This document shows, in pieces, positions 38,657 to 48,535 of a stretch of 64,000 nucleotides of DNA. How positions within the stretch are numbered: the first letter of the stretch is position 1; the number at the start of each line of letters is the position of its first letter. Position numbers and translations under genes: made by a program. Below the pieces are notes generated by a model. It was not told the origin of the DNA. It searched no databases and saw only the letters and a list, made by a program, of their open reading frames with translations. The stretch is from Methylophilaceae bacterium LSUCC0717. GTDB lineage: Bacteria; Pseudomonadota; Gammaproteobacteria; Burkholderiales; Methylophilaceae. The stretch is taken from assembly GCA_024919195.1 (NCBI GenBank), contig CP103436.1:372001-436000 (forward strand), read 5' to 3'.

Positions 38657-40226
38657 TCTTAAATTTATCATTAATTTTTTTCCAATATGCTTTTTCTCTT
38701 TTCAGTCTAAATGCTAGGTATGGATTTTGATCAAGCCACTCTTTTTCAAATTTAATCTTTATTTTTTTATCTTTATTAATGACTTTCATTTGATCAAAGT
38801 TAATCAATTCTCTATTTTTACAAAGAATATAGCTAATCCGAATAACAAATAGCATGGACCAATCAATATACTTGATATTAAAATCATAATTACTCAATGC
38901 CGAGCGATGTGCATGCACAAGTGTGGATAATCTGATCTTTTCTTTATTAGTAAAACCATGCAATTCACTATTACTAATGATATAACTTGAATAAATTTGA
39001 TAATTTTTTAAATTAATAGACTTACCAATTTCCAGTAATCGGGTAGCCCATAATAAAATTTTTATATCGTGCTCATCATCTATTAGTTGGTCAGATAAAT
39101 AAGATGCTGTTAGAAGGACACGATTTGTTTGTTTTTCATCGACATAAAATTTATCCTCAAGGATTTTAATTTCTTCCTCGCATTGATCCTTTATCAAGGC
39201 ATGTGAATCGACAGGAATGATCTTTTTATAAGCCCCAATTACCTCATCCGGTTTGCTGATAAGGCTGAATAATTTTCTGTGAATCGATCCATAGAGCAGT
39301 GCGGACTCGGTGACCTCCATTTGCTTTATCTTTAATTCTTCAAATAGAGCAAAAAGGATTGATAAACCGCTCGCTATTACTGGTTTTCGTTCGCTTTTAA
39401 TACCACTAAGCGTTGAATTTTCAACATCACCAGCATTGAGCAACTCCTCTTTGATTTTATTCATACCCTTGAGTGTGATGAAGCCACCTATGTCATCTAT
39501 AGGGCTGTTGGTTGTGGTATCTAAGTTATTAAGTAAGATAATGTCCGCAATTGCTCGACATGTACCGGATGTCCCTATGACATTTTGCCAAGACTGAATT
39601 TTTTTTGAGATATTTTTTTTTATAATTTTTTTTGCATGCTCAACTGCACGATTGAATGATGTTTCAGATATTTTTGTCCCATCAAAAAAGCTTACAGCAG
39701 AGGTCACACAGCCTAGTGTGAGTGAGGTGGCGTCATGTATTTTGGCTCGATCACCTACAATGATCTCTGTTGATCCACCCCCAATATCTATAATAAGCTG
39801 ATTGCCCTCAGACTCTGGTGAAACATGCATGACCCCGTCGTAGATATATGCTGCCTCTTCCTCTCCAGAAATGATCTCAATATCAAACCCAAGAAGTTTT
39901 TGAGCGTTTTCAAGAAAGTTTTTATTTTTAATGGACCGTAAAGTAAAGGTGCCTACCGCAGTCACAGAGTTTTGATCGAATCGCCTCAACCGATCTCCAA
40001 AACGGATCAGTGTTTCATAAGTTTTTTTAAGGTATTTTTCTGACAGGATACCTTTATCATTGAGGCCTGAGGCAATCTTAATCGATTCTTTAATCGTGTC
40101 GAGTTCTTCAATATGGTAGATGCCATCGCTAGATACAATTTTCGCAATCATTAATTTAAAGCTATTGGAGCCTAAATCAATGGCCGCAACTAAATTCTCT
40201 GTTTTATTCGATATAAACGCATCCAT
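38631..40226 (-). CDS. ppx: exopolyphosphatase, Ppx/GppA family
   Basis: Hydrolyses terminal phosphates of polyphosphate (or pppGpp). The 531-residue protein has the ASKHA nucleotide-binding parts AAIDLGSNSFKLMI and IDIGGGSTEIIVG plus GTSGTC, and a C-terminal HD-like helical region. Length fits Ppx. It closes the phosphate-related cluster with ppk2 at the other end. Confidence 0.92.
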   Translation of the reverse strand: MDAFISNKTENLVAAIDLGSNSFKLMIAKIVSSDGIYHIEELDTIKESIKIASGLNDKGILSEKYLKKTYETLIRFGDRLRRFDQNSVTAVGTFTLRSIKNKNFLENAQKLLGFDIEIISGEEEAAYIYDGVMHVSPESEGNQLIIDIGGGSTEIIVGDRAKIHDATSLTLGCVTSAVSFFDGTKISETSFNRAVEHAKKIIKKNISKKIQSWQNVIGTSGTCRAIADIILLNNLDTTTNSPIDDIGGFITLKGMNKIKEELLNAGDVENSTLSGIKSERKPVIASGLSILFALFEELKIKQMEVTESALLYGSIHRKLFSLISKPDEVIGAYKKIIPVDSHALIKDQCEEEIKILEDKFYVDEKQTNRVLLTASYLSDQLIDDEHDIKILLWATRLLEIGKSINLKNYQIYSSYIISNSELHGFTNKEKIRLSTLVHAHRSALSNYDFNIKYIDWSMLFVIRISYILCKNRELINFDQMKVINKDKKIKIKFEKEWLDQNPYLAFRLKREKAYWKKINDKFKISLDLNDS

Positions 40227-40295
40227 CTTTGATAAACTATACCCGATATTTATTACATAATTATGTCATTAATTTTTATTTATAAGATTTAATTT

Positions 40296-41030
40296 ATGGA
40301 TCTATTCATTGATGTTGGGAATACAAAAACCAAGTGGTGTTTATCCTCCAAAGATGACGTTGAAAAAACTGGATCTATTTTCAATACAGAGTTAAATGAT
40401 TTAACCATTAAAGCGGAACGAATTGAAAATATCCTTATTTCAAGTGTCAATTCTGAAACTTTGGAGCAGCAAATTATTGAGAAGATAAAACCCTTATGCC
40501 CACATATCTCGTTTGCTGAAGTCAATAAACAATTTTTAAATACTAATTATTCGAATGAGTTAGGCATTGATCGCTGGTTGGGTGTCTTAGCACTTACTGA
40601 GAGAACTAAAAAAAATGCAATCATCATAGATTCAGGTACCGCGTTAACCATTGATTTGTTAATGTCTGATAACAATTCATGTCTGCATAAAGGTGGATTA
40701 ATCCTTCCAGGATTCCATTTGTTTAACCAGTCTTTGACACAAAACTCTGCTGCAATTAGATTGAAAAACAAAGACATGACTATAGATATTAATAATTCTG
40801 ATATGGCTTTACTGCACGGATTTTTAATGTCTGTCTCAGGTGCGGTTGAAAAATTTATCATGCATCATCATCTTGATTTTAATGAGATAGATATTTATCT
40901 CACCGGTGGCGATGCCAATATTATTTTTGATTCTCTTGAGGGGCAGATGCAGCATAAATATCACAAGATTGATAATGCTGTGATCGAGGGTTTAAAAATA
41001 TATAAAAAATTAACGCTTGCGGATAAATAA
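40296..41030 (+). CDS. coaX: type III pantothenate kinase
   Basis: First step of coenzyme A synthesis. The 244-residue ASKHA kinase shows DVGNTKTKW (P-loop-like), GIDRWLGVLAL and IIDSGTALTIDLL. The last 21 bases overlap the end of lpdA, which is convergent. Confidence 0.93.
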   Translation: MDLFIDVGNTKTKWCLSSKDDVEKTGSIFNTELNDLTIKAERIENILISSVNSETLEQQIIEKIKPLCPHISFAEVNKQFLNTNYSNELGIDRWLGVLALTERTKKNAIIIDSGTALTIDLLMSDNNSCLHKGGLILPGFHLFNQSLTQNSAAIRLKNKDMTIDINNSDMALLHGFLMSVSGAVEKFIMHHHLDFNEIDIYLTGGDANIIFDSLEGQMQHKYHKIDNAVIEGLKIYKKLTLADK

Positions 41031-42728
41031 ATCTGTAATTGTTCCTTCATAAACTTCAGAAGCCATAGCAACAGATTCTGATAGGGTGGGGTGAGGATGA
41101 ATGGTCAAGCCAATATCCTGGGCATCTGCACCCATCTCAATAGCTAAACAGGCCTCAGCGATTAATTCACCAGCGTTCACTCCGACAATACCTGCGCCAA
41201 TAAGGCGTTTGGTTTGTTTATCAAAGATGAGCTTGGTCAATCCTTCGGTTCTGTTATTAGACAGGGCTCGACCGCTAGCAGCCCATGGGAAAGCAGATTT
41301 TTCAATTTCTATGTTATTTTGCTTAGCCTCGTTCTCAGTAACACCAACCCAAGCAACTTCAGGATCAGTATAGGCGACGGATGGAATAACATTGGCTTGG
41401 TATTCGACTTTTTCACCTGCAATCACTTCGGCAGCAATTTTCGCTTCATGAGTAGCCTTATGGGCCAGCATCGGTTGACCGATAACATCCCCAATCGCAT
41501 AGATGTGCGGCACATTGGTCTTGAATTGTTGATCAACATTAATAAATCCTCTGTCATCCACATTGACACCTGCTAATTCAGCATCAATTAATTTTCCATT
41601 CGGAGTTCGTCCTACGGAGATAAGTACTTTATTAAAAGTGTCTTCAAATTGTCCATCCTTATTTTCAAAGGTGACTTTGAGATTATCTCCATCAGCTTTG
41701 ATCTCAACGACCTTGGTATTAAGAAAAATATTTTCAAATCGTTTTTCCATACGTTTTTGTAAAGGACGAACAAGATCACGATCACATCCTTGAATCAGGC
41801 CATCAGCAAGCTCAACAACTGTAATCTTGGAACCGAGGGCATCATAAACGGTACCCATTTCTAACCCGATAATACCGCCACCGACAATCAACATCCTTTC
41901 AGGAATATCCTTGAATTCTAGAGCAGCAGTGGAGTCAATGATGTTTGCATGATCTGGTGTGTTTGGAATGACAATTGGTTTGGAGCCAACCGCTATGATG
42001 GCTGAATTAAAATTCACTTTGGTGGTTTTTTTATCTTTATCTTCAACATCAATGGAGTTGGATCCGGTAAATTTTCCATAACCTTCAATTACGGTCACTT
42101 TTCTTTGGCCAGCCATTTGACTTAAGCCACCAGTAAGCTTACCAACGACATCGTTATTTTTCCATTCACGAATTTTTTCTAAATCAATCTCAGGCTTATT
42201 AAATTTAATCCCATGATGACCGGCATCTTCAGCTTCGGTGATAACTTTGGCCATGTGCAACAATGCCTTTGAAGGGATGCAACCGACGTTCAAACAAACA
42301 CCGCCGATGGAAGAAAATCTTTCAATTAAGGCCACTTTTAGACCAAGGTCCGCAGCTCTAAATGCGGCTGTATAACCCCCTGGACCTGAGCCTAGCACAA
42401 CAACATCGTATGCGTCGTCAATATTATTTGTTGGCTCATTAGGCTTGGTTGAGCTTGATTTTGTTTCAGCTGGTTTGGTTTCTTTAGCGCCACTGATGTC
42501 ATAACTGAGGATGCTGTCTCCTTGTTTTACCTTATCCCCAACTTTTAAAAGCAACTTTTGAACGACCCCATCAAAAGTAGCGGGGATGTCCATCGATGCT
42601 TTTTCTGATTCAAGAGTGATCAGGGCGTCATCAGTTTTGACTGAGTCACCAGCTTTCACATGAATTTCAATTACTTCAACCGAGTCAAAGTTACCTATAT
42701 CTGGGATAGTAAATGTTTTATTAGCCAT
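41010..42728 (-). CDS. lpdA: dihydrolipoamide dehydrogenase (E3) with N-terminal lipoyl domain
   Basis: FAD enzyme reoxidising lipoamide. The 572 residues comprise an N-terminal lipoyl domain (K43 in LESEKASMD), a linker rich in Lys/Thr/Ser/Pro, and the E3 core. The core has VVLGSGPGGYTAA, redox disulfide CLNVGC, an NAD site (VGGGIIGLEMG) and the C-terminal HPHPTLSE. Lipoyl-E3 fusions are usual in betaproteobacterial PDH operons. Third gene of aceE-aceF-lpdA. Confidence 0.97.
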   Translation of the reverse strand: MANKTFTIPDIGNFDSVEVIEIHVKAGDSVKTDDALITLESEKASMDIPATFDGVVQKLLLKVGDKVKQGDSILSYDISGAKETKPAETKSSSTKPNEPTNNIDDAYDVVVLGSGPGGYTAAFRAADLGLKVALIERFSSIGGVCLNVGCIPSKALLHMAKVITEAEDAGHHGIKFNKPEIDLEKIREWKNNDVVGKLTGGLSQMAGQRKVTVIEGYGKFTGSNSIDVEDKDKKTTKVNFNSAIIAVGSKPIVIPNTPDHANIIDSTAALEFKDIPERMLIVGGGIIGLEMGTVYDALGSKITVVELADGLIQGCDRDLVRPLQKRMEKRFENIFLNTKVVEIKADGDNLKVTFENKDGQFEDTFNKVLISVGRTPNGKLIDAELAGVNVDDRGFINVDQQFKTNVPHIYAIGDVIGQPMLAHKATHEAKIAAEVIAGEKVEYQANVIPSVAYTDPEVAWVGVTENEAKQNNIEIEKSAFPWAASGRALSNNRTEGLTKLIFDKQTKRLIGAGIVGVNAGELIAEACLAIEMGADAQDIGLTIHPHPTLSESVAMASEVYEGTITDLFIRKR

Positions 42729-42735
42729 AAATATT

Positions 42736-44052
42736 TTAAAGTAGTAGTCTTCGAACGTCAGATAACATCATGCGTAAGTGTGATGTAAATCTTGCTCCAT
42801 CAGCACCATCAATCACTCGATGGTCATAAGATAATGAAAGCGGCAATATTAATCTCGCCTCAAATCCTTTGGAATTGTTGTCATAGATGGGCTGCATTTC
42901 AGCTTTGGAAACGCCCAAAATAGCCACTTCTGGGCAATTAATGATTGGAGTAAATTTAGTGCCTCCAATACCACCTAGGCTGGATATGGTAAAGCATCCC
43001 CCTTGCATTTCATCAATCGTGAGCTTTCTTTCTCGTGCTTTTGCAGATAAGTCGGATAAATCTTGAGCAATTTCAAGAACGTCTTTCTTTTCGACACCTT
43101 TAACTACAGGAACAACTAACCCATCGGGTGTATCACAGGCAAAACCAACATTAAAATAATTCTTATAAATTAGACTCTCACCATCTGCAGCTAACGAAGT
43201 ATTGAAAATAGGGTAGGCTCTTAACGCATTCACTGCAGCTTTCATGAGGAAGGCTAATAGAGTTAATTTGGTACCACGTTTTTCTGCTTCAGCCTGCATT
43301 GATTTTCTAAAGGCTTCTAAATCAGTGATGTCTGCATTATCAAATTGAGTAACATGTGGCGCTGACACCCAGTTTCGATGAAGGTTTGATCCTGATATTT
43401 TTTTGATTTTCGAAAGCGGCTTCGTTTCGTTCGGACCAAATTTATCAAAATCAATGACGGGCATCGGGCTTGGTGCAAAATTGGCCCCCATGTTTTGTGA
43501 GCGTGGTTTGCTTAATTCACCCTTAACATAATTCTGAACATCTTCGATAAGGATTCTATTTTTACGCCCTGAACCGTTAATGAAGGATAAATCAACTCCT
43601 AACTCACGAGCAAATCTTCTGACCGAAGGTGAAGCATGACTTTTTTTACCTGGCTCGGCAACAATACTTTCTGCTACAGGCATTGGTTTGTTTTCAGGTT
43701 GAATTGTCTGAGGTGGCTCTGGAGCAGGCCGTGAAGGTTCGCTAATAATTTTGTCTTTTACATCATTACTAGCTTCTTTTTTCGCAGCTGGTTTTGACTC
43801 TACCTTCTTTTCATCGCTAGGCGCGCTTTCAAAAGTGGCGATGGCAATCCCTTCTTTTACCTTATCACCCACGCTGACCTTAATCTCTTTGATGATTCCA
43901 GACTCGGTGGCAGGGATATCCATTGAGGCCTTATCTGACTCTAGGGTTATGAGCGGATCATCTTTATTGACTTTATCACCTGGTTTAACCAGGATTTCAA
44001 TGACGTCAACACTATCAAAGTTACCAATATCAGGTATTAAAATTTCACTCAT
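42736..44052 (-). CDS. aceF: pyruvate dehydrogenase E2 (dihydrolipoamide acetyltransferase)
   Basis: Core of the PDH complex, 438 residues. One lipoyl domain (K41 in LESDKASMD), a Pro/Glu/Lys linker, a peripheral-subunit-binding domain (ASPSVRRFARELGVD) and the catalytic domain ending SYDHRVIDGADGARF. ATG at 44052 is chosen over the in-frame TTG at 44058. It follows aceE with a gap of 2 bases. Confidence 0.97.
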   Translation of the reverse strand: MSEILIPDIGNFDSVDVIEILVKPGDKVNKDDPLITLESDKASMDIPATESGIIKEIKVSVGDKVKEGIAIATFESAPSDEKKVESKPAAKKEASNDVKDKIISEPSRPAPEPPQTIQPENKPMPVAESIVAEPGKKSHASPSVRRFARELGVDLSFINGSGRKNRILIEDVQNYVKGELSKPRSQNMGANFAPSPMPVIDFDKFGPNETKPLSKIKKISGSNLHRNWVSAPHVTQFDNADITDLEAFRKSMQAEAEKRGTKLTLLAFLMKAAVNALRAYPIFNTSLAADGESLIYKNYFNVGFACDTPDGLVVPVVKGVEKKDVLEIAQDLSDLSAKARERKLTIDEMQGGCFTISSLGGIGGTKFTPIINCPEVAILGVSKAEMQPIYDNNSKGFEARLILPLSLSYDHRVIDGADGARFTSHLRMMLSDVRRLLL

Positions 44053-44054
44053 AA

Positions 44055-46709
44055 TCAACTCAATGCAGGATTAACTTTAGAAGGATTAATGTTGTACTTT
44101 TTAATCGCTTCGCTCATAACTTTTTTATCTATTTTTCCTTGATCCTTCAATGCTTTTAAGGCGGCCAGGACAACATAGTATCGATCAACCTCAAAGAATG
44201 ATCTCAATGCTTCACGGCTATCTGATCTTCCAAACCCATCTGTTCCAAGCGAGGTAAATGAGTTAGGAATAAAGTTAGCAATTTGATCTGAAAATGATTT
44301 CATATAATCTGTCGAAGCAATGATCGGTGACTCAGTGTCAGTAATTTGCTCTTGGATAAATGATCGTTGTTCATCATCAGGGTTTAATAGGTTATGCCTT
44401 TCAACACCCAAAGCATTGCGACGTAACTCAGTAAAGCTTGTCACGCTCCAGATATCTGATTCAACACCCCAGTCATTTTCAAGCAATTGCGCCGCTTCAA
44501 TGACCTCTCTTAAGATGACCCCTGAGCCCATAAGTTGAACTTTATTTTTTGCCTTGCCAGGTGCTTTGCTAAATTGGTACATACCTTTGATGATATGATC
44601 TTCCACACCTTTTGGCATGTCAGGGTGCGAGTAGTTTTCATTCATAATTGTGATGTAGTAGTAGACATCTTCCTGATTTTCGATCATGCGATATAGACCA
44701 TTTTGAACAATCACGGCCAACTCATAAGCAAAGCAAGGATCGTACGATACACAATTAGGAATGGTCGCTGATAATAAATGACTATGACCATCTTCGTGTT
44801 GAAGTCCTTCACCATTTAGTGTGGTTCGTCCTGCTGTGGCACCTAGTAAGAAACCTCTTGTTCTTGAATCACCAGCCGCCCAGGCAAGGTCACCAATTCT
44901 TTGGAAGCCAAACATAGAATAGAATATATAAAAAGGAATGGTTTGTATTCCTGTGGTGCTGTAAGAAGTACCAGATGCGATCCATGATGAGAATGATCCA
45001 GCCTCATTAATTCCTTCTTCAAGAATTTGTCCATCTTTTTGTTCTTTATAGAACATCACCTGGTCAGCATCTTGCGGTTCATACAATTGACCCACTGATG
45101 AATAAATTCCTAATTGTCTAAACATACCTTCCATACCAAACGTTCTCGCTTCGTCTGGAACAATCGGTACCACATATTTACCAATCTCTTTATCTTTCAC
45201 CATGGTGGTTAACATGCGAACAAATGCCATGGTGGTTGATATTTTTCTCTCACCTGTTGATGTTAGAAGATTTGAGAAACTGTCTAATCGAGGAACAGTT
45301 AATGAGTTACCTTTGGTTTTTCTTTGAGGCAATGATCCACCTAGCGCTTCTCTTCTCTCGCGCATATAAGTCATCTCTGGTGAGTCTGGTTCTGGTTTGT
45401 AGAATTTTAAATTTTCTACTTCTTCATCTGTAATAGGAAGATCGAATCGTGATCTAAATTTTTTCAGTGATTCAATGCCCATGCTTTTTTGCTGATGGCT
45501 AATATTGTGACCTTCACCAGCATCTCCCATACCATAACCTTTAACTGTTTTGGCAAGAATGACTGATGGCTGACCTTTGTGTGACGTTGCGGCAGCGTAA
45601 GCAGCATATACTTTATGCGGATCATGACCGCCGCGGTTTAGTCTCCATATGTCGCTATCTGACATGGCGGAGACCATCTCTTTTAATTCAGGATACTTAC
45701 CAAAGAAATGTTCTCTTGTGTAAGCCCCACCTTTGGCTTTAAAGTTTTGGAATTCACCATCCACACATTCTTCCATGCGTTTTTTAAGGAAGCCTTCTTT
45801 ATCCAAATTAAATAAAGGATCCCAGTAAGAACCCCAGATTACTTTCAGCACGTTCCAGCCGGAACCTCTAAAATCAGATTCTAGTTCTTGGATTATTTTT
45901 CCGTTTCCTCTAACCGGTCCGTCTAGGCGTTGCAGGTTACAGTTCACAACGAAAATAAGATTGTCTAGTTTTTCTCGTGCTGCGAGTGATATTGCACCTA
46001 GTGACTCTGGCTCATCCATCTCACCGTCACCACAGAACACCCAGACTTTACGATCGCTGGTGTCAGCAATTCCTCGGTCATGAAGGTATTTAAGAAAGCG
46101 GGCTTGATAAATTCCCATTATAGGACCGAGCCCCATAGATACCGTTGGGAATTGCCAGAAGTCAGGCATCAACCAAGGGTGAGGGTAGCTTGAAAGCCCT
46201 TGACCTGTTGATTCGAGTCTAAAGTTACTGAGTTGATCTTCAGTTAATCGACCTTCTAAAAAGGCTCTTGAATAAATGCCTGGTGAGCTGTGGCCTTGAA
46301 AGAAGACTAAGTCTCCATCAAAGTTTTCATTTGGCGCTCGGAAGAAGTGGTTAAAGCCAACATCATAAAGAGTTGCAGATGACTGAAAGCTTGCAATATG
46401 CCCACCGATTCCAGGAGATTTTTCGTTAGCACGTAACACTGTCATCACCGCATTCCAACGAATGATGGCCCTGATTCTTCTTTCCATATCAGGATCGCCT
46501 GGATGTTTTTGTTGTAAATGGGTTGGTATCGTATTTACATATGAAGTAGTAGCATTGTAAGGCAGATTAGATCCTGAGCGACGAGCCTGGTCAATCATCA
46601 TTTCGATCAGATAATGAGCACGCTCAGCTCCATCTGATTCGATGACTGAATTAAGTGAATCTATCCATTCCTGGGTTTCTTGAATATCTGTATCTGGATA
46701 CAACTCCAT
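44055..46709 (-). CDS. aceE: pyruvate dehydrogenase E1 component
   Basis: Homodimeric thiamine-diphosphate E1 of 884 residues, near the usual length of about 887. The TPP motif GDGEMDEP runs on to NLIFVVNCNLQRLDGP, with FFQGHSSPGIY and the typical RTTLNGEGLQHEDGHSH. First gene of the PDH operon. No PdhR gene is adjacent; a candidate operator palindrome lies upstream. Confidence 0.97.
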   Translation of the reverse strand: MELYPDTDIQETQEWIDSLNSVIESDGAERAHYLIEMMIDQARRSGSNLPYNATTSYVNTIPTHLQQKHPGDPDMERRIRAIIRWNAVMTVLRANEKSPGIGGHIASFQSSATLYDVGFNHFFRAPNENFDGDLVFFQGHSSPGIYSRAFLEGRLTEDQLSNFRLESTGQGLSSYPHPWLMPDFWQFPTVSMGLGPIMGIYQARFLKYLHDRGIADTSDRKVWVFCGDGEMDEPESLGAISLAAREKLDNLIFVVNCNLQRLDGPVRGNGKIIQELESDFRGSGWNVLKVIWGSYWDPLFNLDKEGFLKKRMEECVDGEFQNFKAKGGAYTREHFFGKYPELKEMVSAMSDSDIWRLNRGGHDPHKVYAAYAAATSHKGQPSVILAKTVKGYGMGDAGEGHNISHQQKSMGIESLKKFRSRFDLPITDEEVENLKFYKPEPDSPEMTYMRERREALGGSLPQRKTKGNSLTVPRLDSFSNLLTSTGERKISTTMAFVRMLTTMVKDKEIGKYVVPIVPDEARTFGMEGMFRQLGIYSSVGQLYEPQDADQVMFYKEQKDGQILEEGINEAGSFSSWIASGTSYSTTGIQTIPFYIFYSMFGFQRIGDLAWAAGDSRTRGFLLGATAGRTTLNGEGLQHEDGHSHLLSATIPNCVSYDPCFAYELAVIVQNGLYRMIENQEDVYYYITIMNENYSHPDMPKGVEDHIIKGMYQFSKAPGKAKNKVQLMGSGVILREVIEAAQLLENDWGVESDIWSVTSFTELRRNALGVERHNLLNPDDEQRSFIQEQITDTESPIIASTDYMKSFSDQIANFIPNSFTSLGTDGFGRSDSREALRSFFEVDRYYVVLAALKALKDQGKIDKKVMSEAIKKYNINPSKVNPALS

Positions 46710-46749
46710 AAACTACAACTCCAAAGTGAAAACGTAATAAAAAATAAAT

Positions 46750-46786
46750 CTTAAGTAGTTCTAATATAATATTAAGAACTTTAAGT
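46750..46786. promoter_or_regulatory. imperfect palindrome in the aceE / aminopeptidase intergenic region
   Basis: GTTCTAATATAATATTAAGAAC (46758-46779; one base bulged) is flanked by CTTAAG and TTTAAG, making a longer inverted repeat about 40-75 bp from the aceE start. It could be an operator or an untranslated-leader hairpin. It does not match the PdhR consensus. Confidence 0.35.
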
Positions 46787-46865
46787 GTGAAACATGTCTC
46801 GAAGAGTATAATTTTACGTTAAATATTCAATTTTTCATAAAAAAATTAAGGGGTGGAGTCTAAGC

Positions 46866-48305
46866 ATGAAAGTAAAAATTAATCTTCAAAAAAACTCAGC
46901 TAAAATGTCGCTAAAATCTGCGAAACATTATCTAAGTGTCATTAAAAATGATAAATCTGAATTATTTTCTGATATGGCAAAAGCTAAATTAAAGCGTTTA
47001 AATATGAAATTTAATGATTTAGAGACTAAATTTTTAAGTGTTGATGGGGATAATGCTGGTCATCATGTTTTTATAAAATACAGCTCTAAAAGTACTTTTA
47101 AAATACAGACACACTTAAGAAAAGGGCTAAAAAATCTTTTAACCGAAAACCCGGATACGATTAATTTGTATTGTGAAGATGATGATCCCACATGGAACCG
47201 TGAGCTGTTATATACAGCCCTTTTAAATTCTCAAGACCTACCTTCAAGAAAAAGTAAAACAGAAAGAAAACAACTTAAGGTAATTAATTTTTACGGTAAT
47301 TTATCTGCTAAGGATGTTGCAGAAATCGAAGCTTTGGTAGAGGGGAACACCTTATCCAGAATGCTTACGATGACCCCACCCAATGACTTGACCCCAACTC
47401 ATTATCGACGAGAAATAAAAAAACTGGCGACCAAAAGAAAATGGAAATTCAAAGAATACAACATGAGCCAATTAAAAAAAATGGGAGCTGGGGCCTTTGT
47501 TGCAGTGGGGCAAGGTTCGGAGCCACAAGATGCAGCCATCGTTCATCTGACTTATCAACCTAAAACTTTCAAAAAAACAATCACCCTTGTTGGAAAGGGT
47601 ATCTGTTTTGATACCGGTGGCCATAACCTAAAACCATCTAAATATATGTTTAGTATGCATGAGGATATGAATGGATCCGCTACTGCACTAGGGATCTTGG
47701 AGGCTGCCTCTCTTAACAAACTTCCTGTGAAAATTGATTGCTGGCTTGCTATCGCACAGAATCATATTGGACCAAAAGCTTATAAACAAAATGATGTAGT
47801 TAAAGCTTTAAATGGAAAGACCATTGAAATTATCCACACAGACGCTGAAGGTAGAATGGTGCTTGCTGACACTCTTACGTTAGCCACTAAAAAAAAATCA
47901 GATGCGGTTATTGATTTTGCCACATTGACCGGCTGTATGGCAGTTGCTATGGGAGATCGTTACAGCGGCATTTTCAGTAACAAACCAGAGCTTGCCTGTC
48001 TCGCAGTTGGATCAGGACAGCAAGCAGGAGAAAGAGTGTGTAGCTTTCCATTCGATGAGGATTATGAAGAAGATATTCAAAGCGATATTGCAGACATTAA
48101 ACAATGTACATTGGAAGGTGGGCCGGATCATATTCACGCGGCGCGTTTCTTAAGTCAATTTTTATCTGACTCTAAACAGCCTTGGCTGCATGTTGACTTG
48201 TCCTCAAGCAATACCAAAGGTGGGCTAGGTGCTGCAATGTCTGATGTTAATGGATTCGGCGTGAGGTTTGGTTTTAATTTGATACAGGATATTTTAAAAA
48301 AATAA
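46866..48305 (+). CDS. leucyl aminopeptidase family protein (M17)
   Basis: Cytosolic two-metal aminopeptidase of 479 residues. The catalytic half holds GKGICFDTGGHNLKPS, MHEDMNGSAT, HTDAEGRMVLADTL and DFATLTGCM, covering metal ligands and the catalytic Lys and Arg. The NTDAEGR signature reads HTDAEGR. The N-terminal domain is divergent and lysine-rich, so PepA versus PepB-type assignment is left open. A GGGGTGGAG ribosome site precedes the ATG. Confidence 0.92.
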   Translation: MKVKINLQKNSAKMSLKSAKHYLSVIKNDKSELFSDMAKAKLKRLNMKFNDLETKFLSVDGDNAGHHVFIKYSSKSTFKIQTHLRKGLKNLLTENPDTINLYCEDDDPTWNRELLYTALLNSQDLPSRKSKTERKQLKVINFYGNLSAKDVAEIEALVEGNTLSRMLTMTPPNDLTPTHYRREIKKLATKRKWKFKEYNMSQLKKMGAGAFVAVGQGSEPQDAAIVHLTYQPKTFKKTITLVGKGICFDTGGHNLKPSKYMFSMHEDMNGSATALGILEAASLNKLPVKIDCWLAIAQNHIGPKAYKQNDVVKALNGKTIEIIHTDAEGRMVLADTLTLATKKKSDAVIDFATLTGCMAVAMGDRYSGIFSNKPELACLAVGSGQQAGERVCSFPFDEDYEEDIQSDIADIKQCTLEGGPDHIHAARFLSQFLSDSKQPWLHVDLSSSNTKGGLGAAMSDVNGFGVRFGFNLIQDILKK

Positions 48306-48306
48306 A

Positions 48307-48474
48307 CTAGAAGGTCTTCCAGGTTTGATCAAATTCGAGATCATCTCCATATTTTGATCTCATCTCTAGAAGGCAACCCTGACAGAGAAAACTCCAGTCT
48401 TGTTTATTGTATTTGCATTTATACATAATACGGTCATGAAGGCCGCATTCATTACAATTCTTTTTTTCATCCAT
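48307..48474 (-). CDS. 55-residue zinc-ribbon microprotein
   Basis: ATG at 48474 to TAG at 48307 encodes 55 residues with cysteines at 7, 10, 20, 31 and 34 (CNEC, YKCKY, FLCQGC) and C-terminal TWKTF. The C-x2-C / C-x2-C layout suggests a zinc ribbon. The protein 60787-60969 has the same pattern (YRCRY, FLCKQC, TWK), so the two form a small paralogous family and this frame is very probably a real gene. Function unknown. The two genes converge, with 1 base between the aminopeptidase stop and this stop. Confidence 0.72.
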   Translation of the reverse strand: MDEKKNCNECGLHDRIMYKCKYNKQDWSFLCQGCLLEMRSKYGDDLEFDQTWKTF

Positions 48475-48535
48475 AAATTTATTTTTGCACAGAAAAAATA
48501 AGGTAACAACAATCAGGTTAAAATAACAACTTAAC

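Noticed and set aside
40263-40280. Possible PHO box before coaX (ATGTCAT-TAAT-TTTTATT)
   Set aside because: Only the first unit matches; the second is plain AT-rich sequence.
43751-44074. 107-codon plus-strand frame over aceF
   Set aside because: Antisense of the lipoyl domain and linker coding region; no start signal or family.
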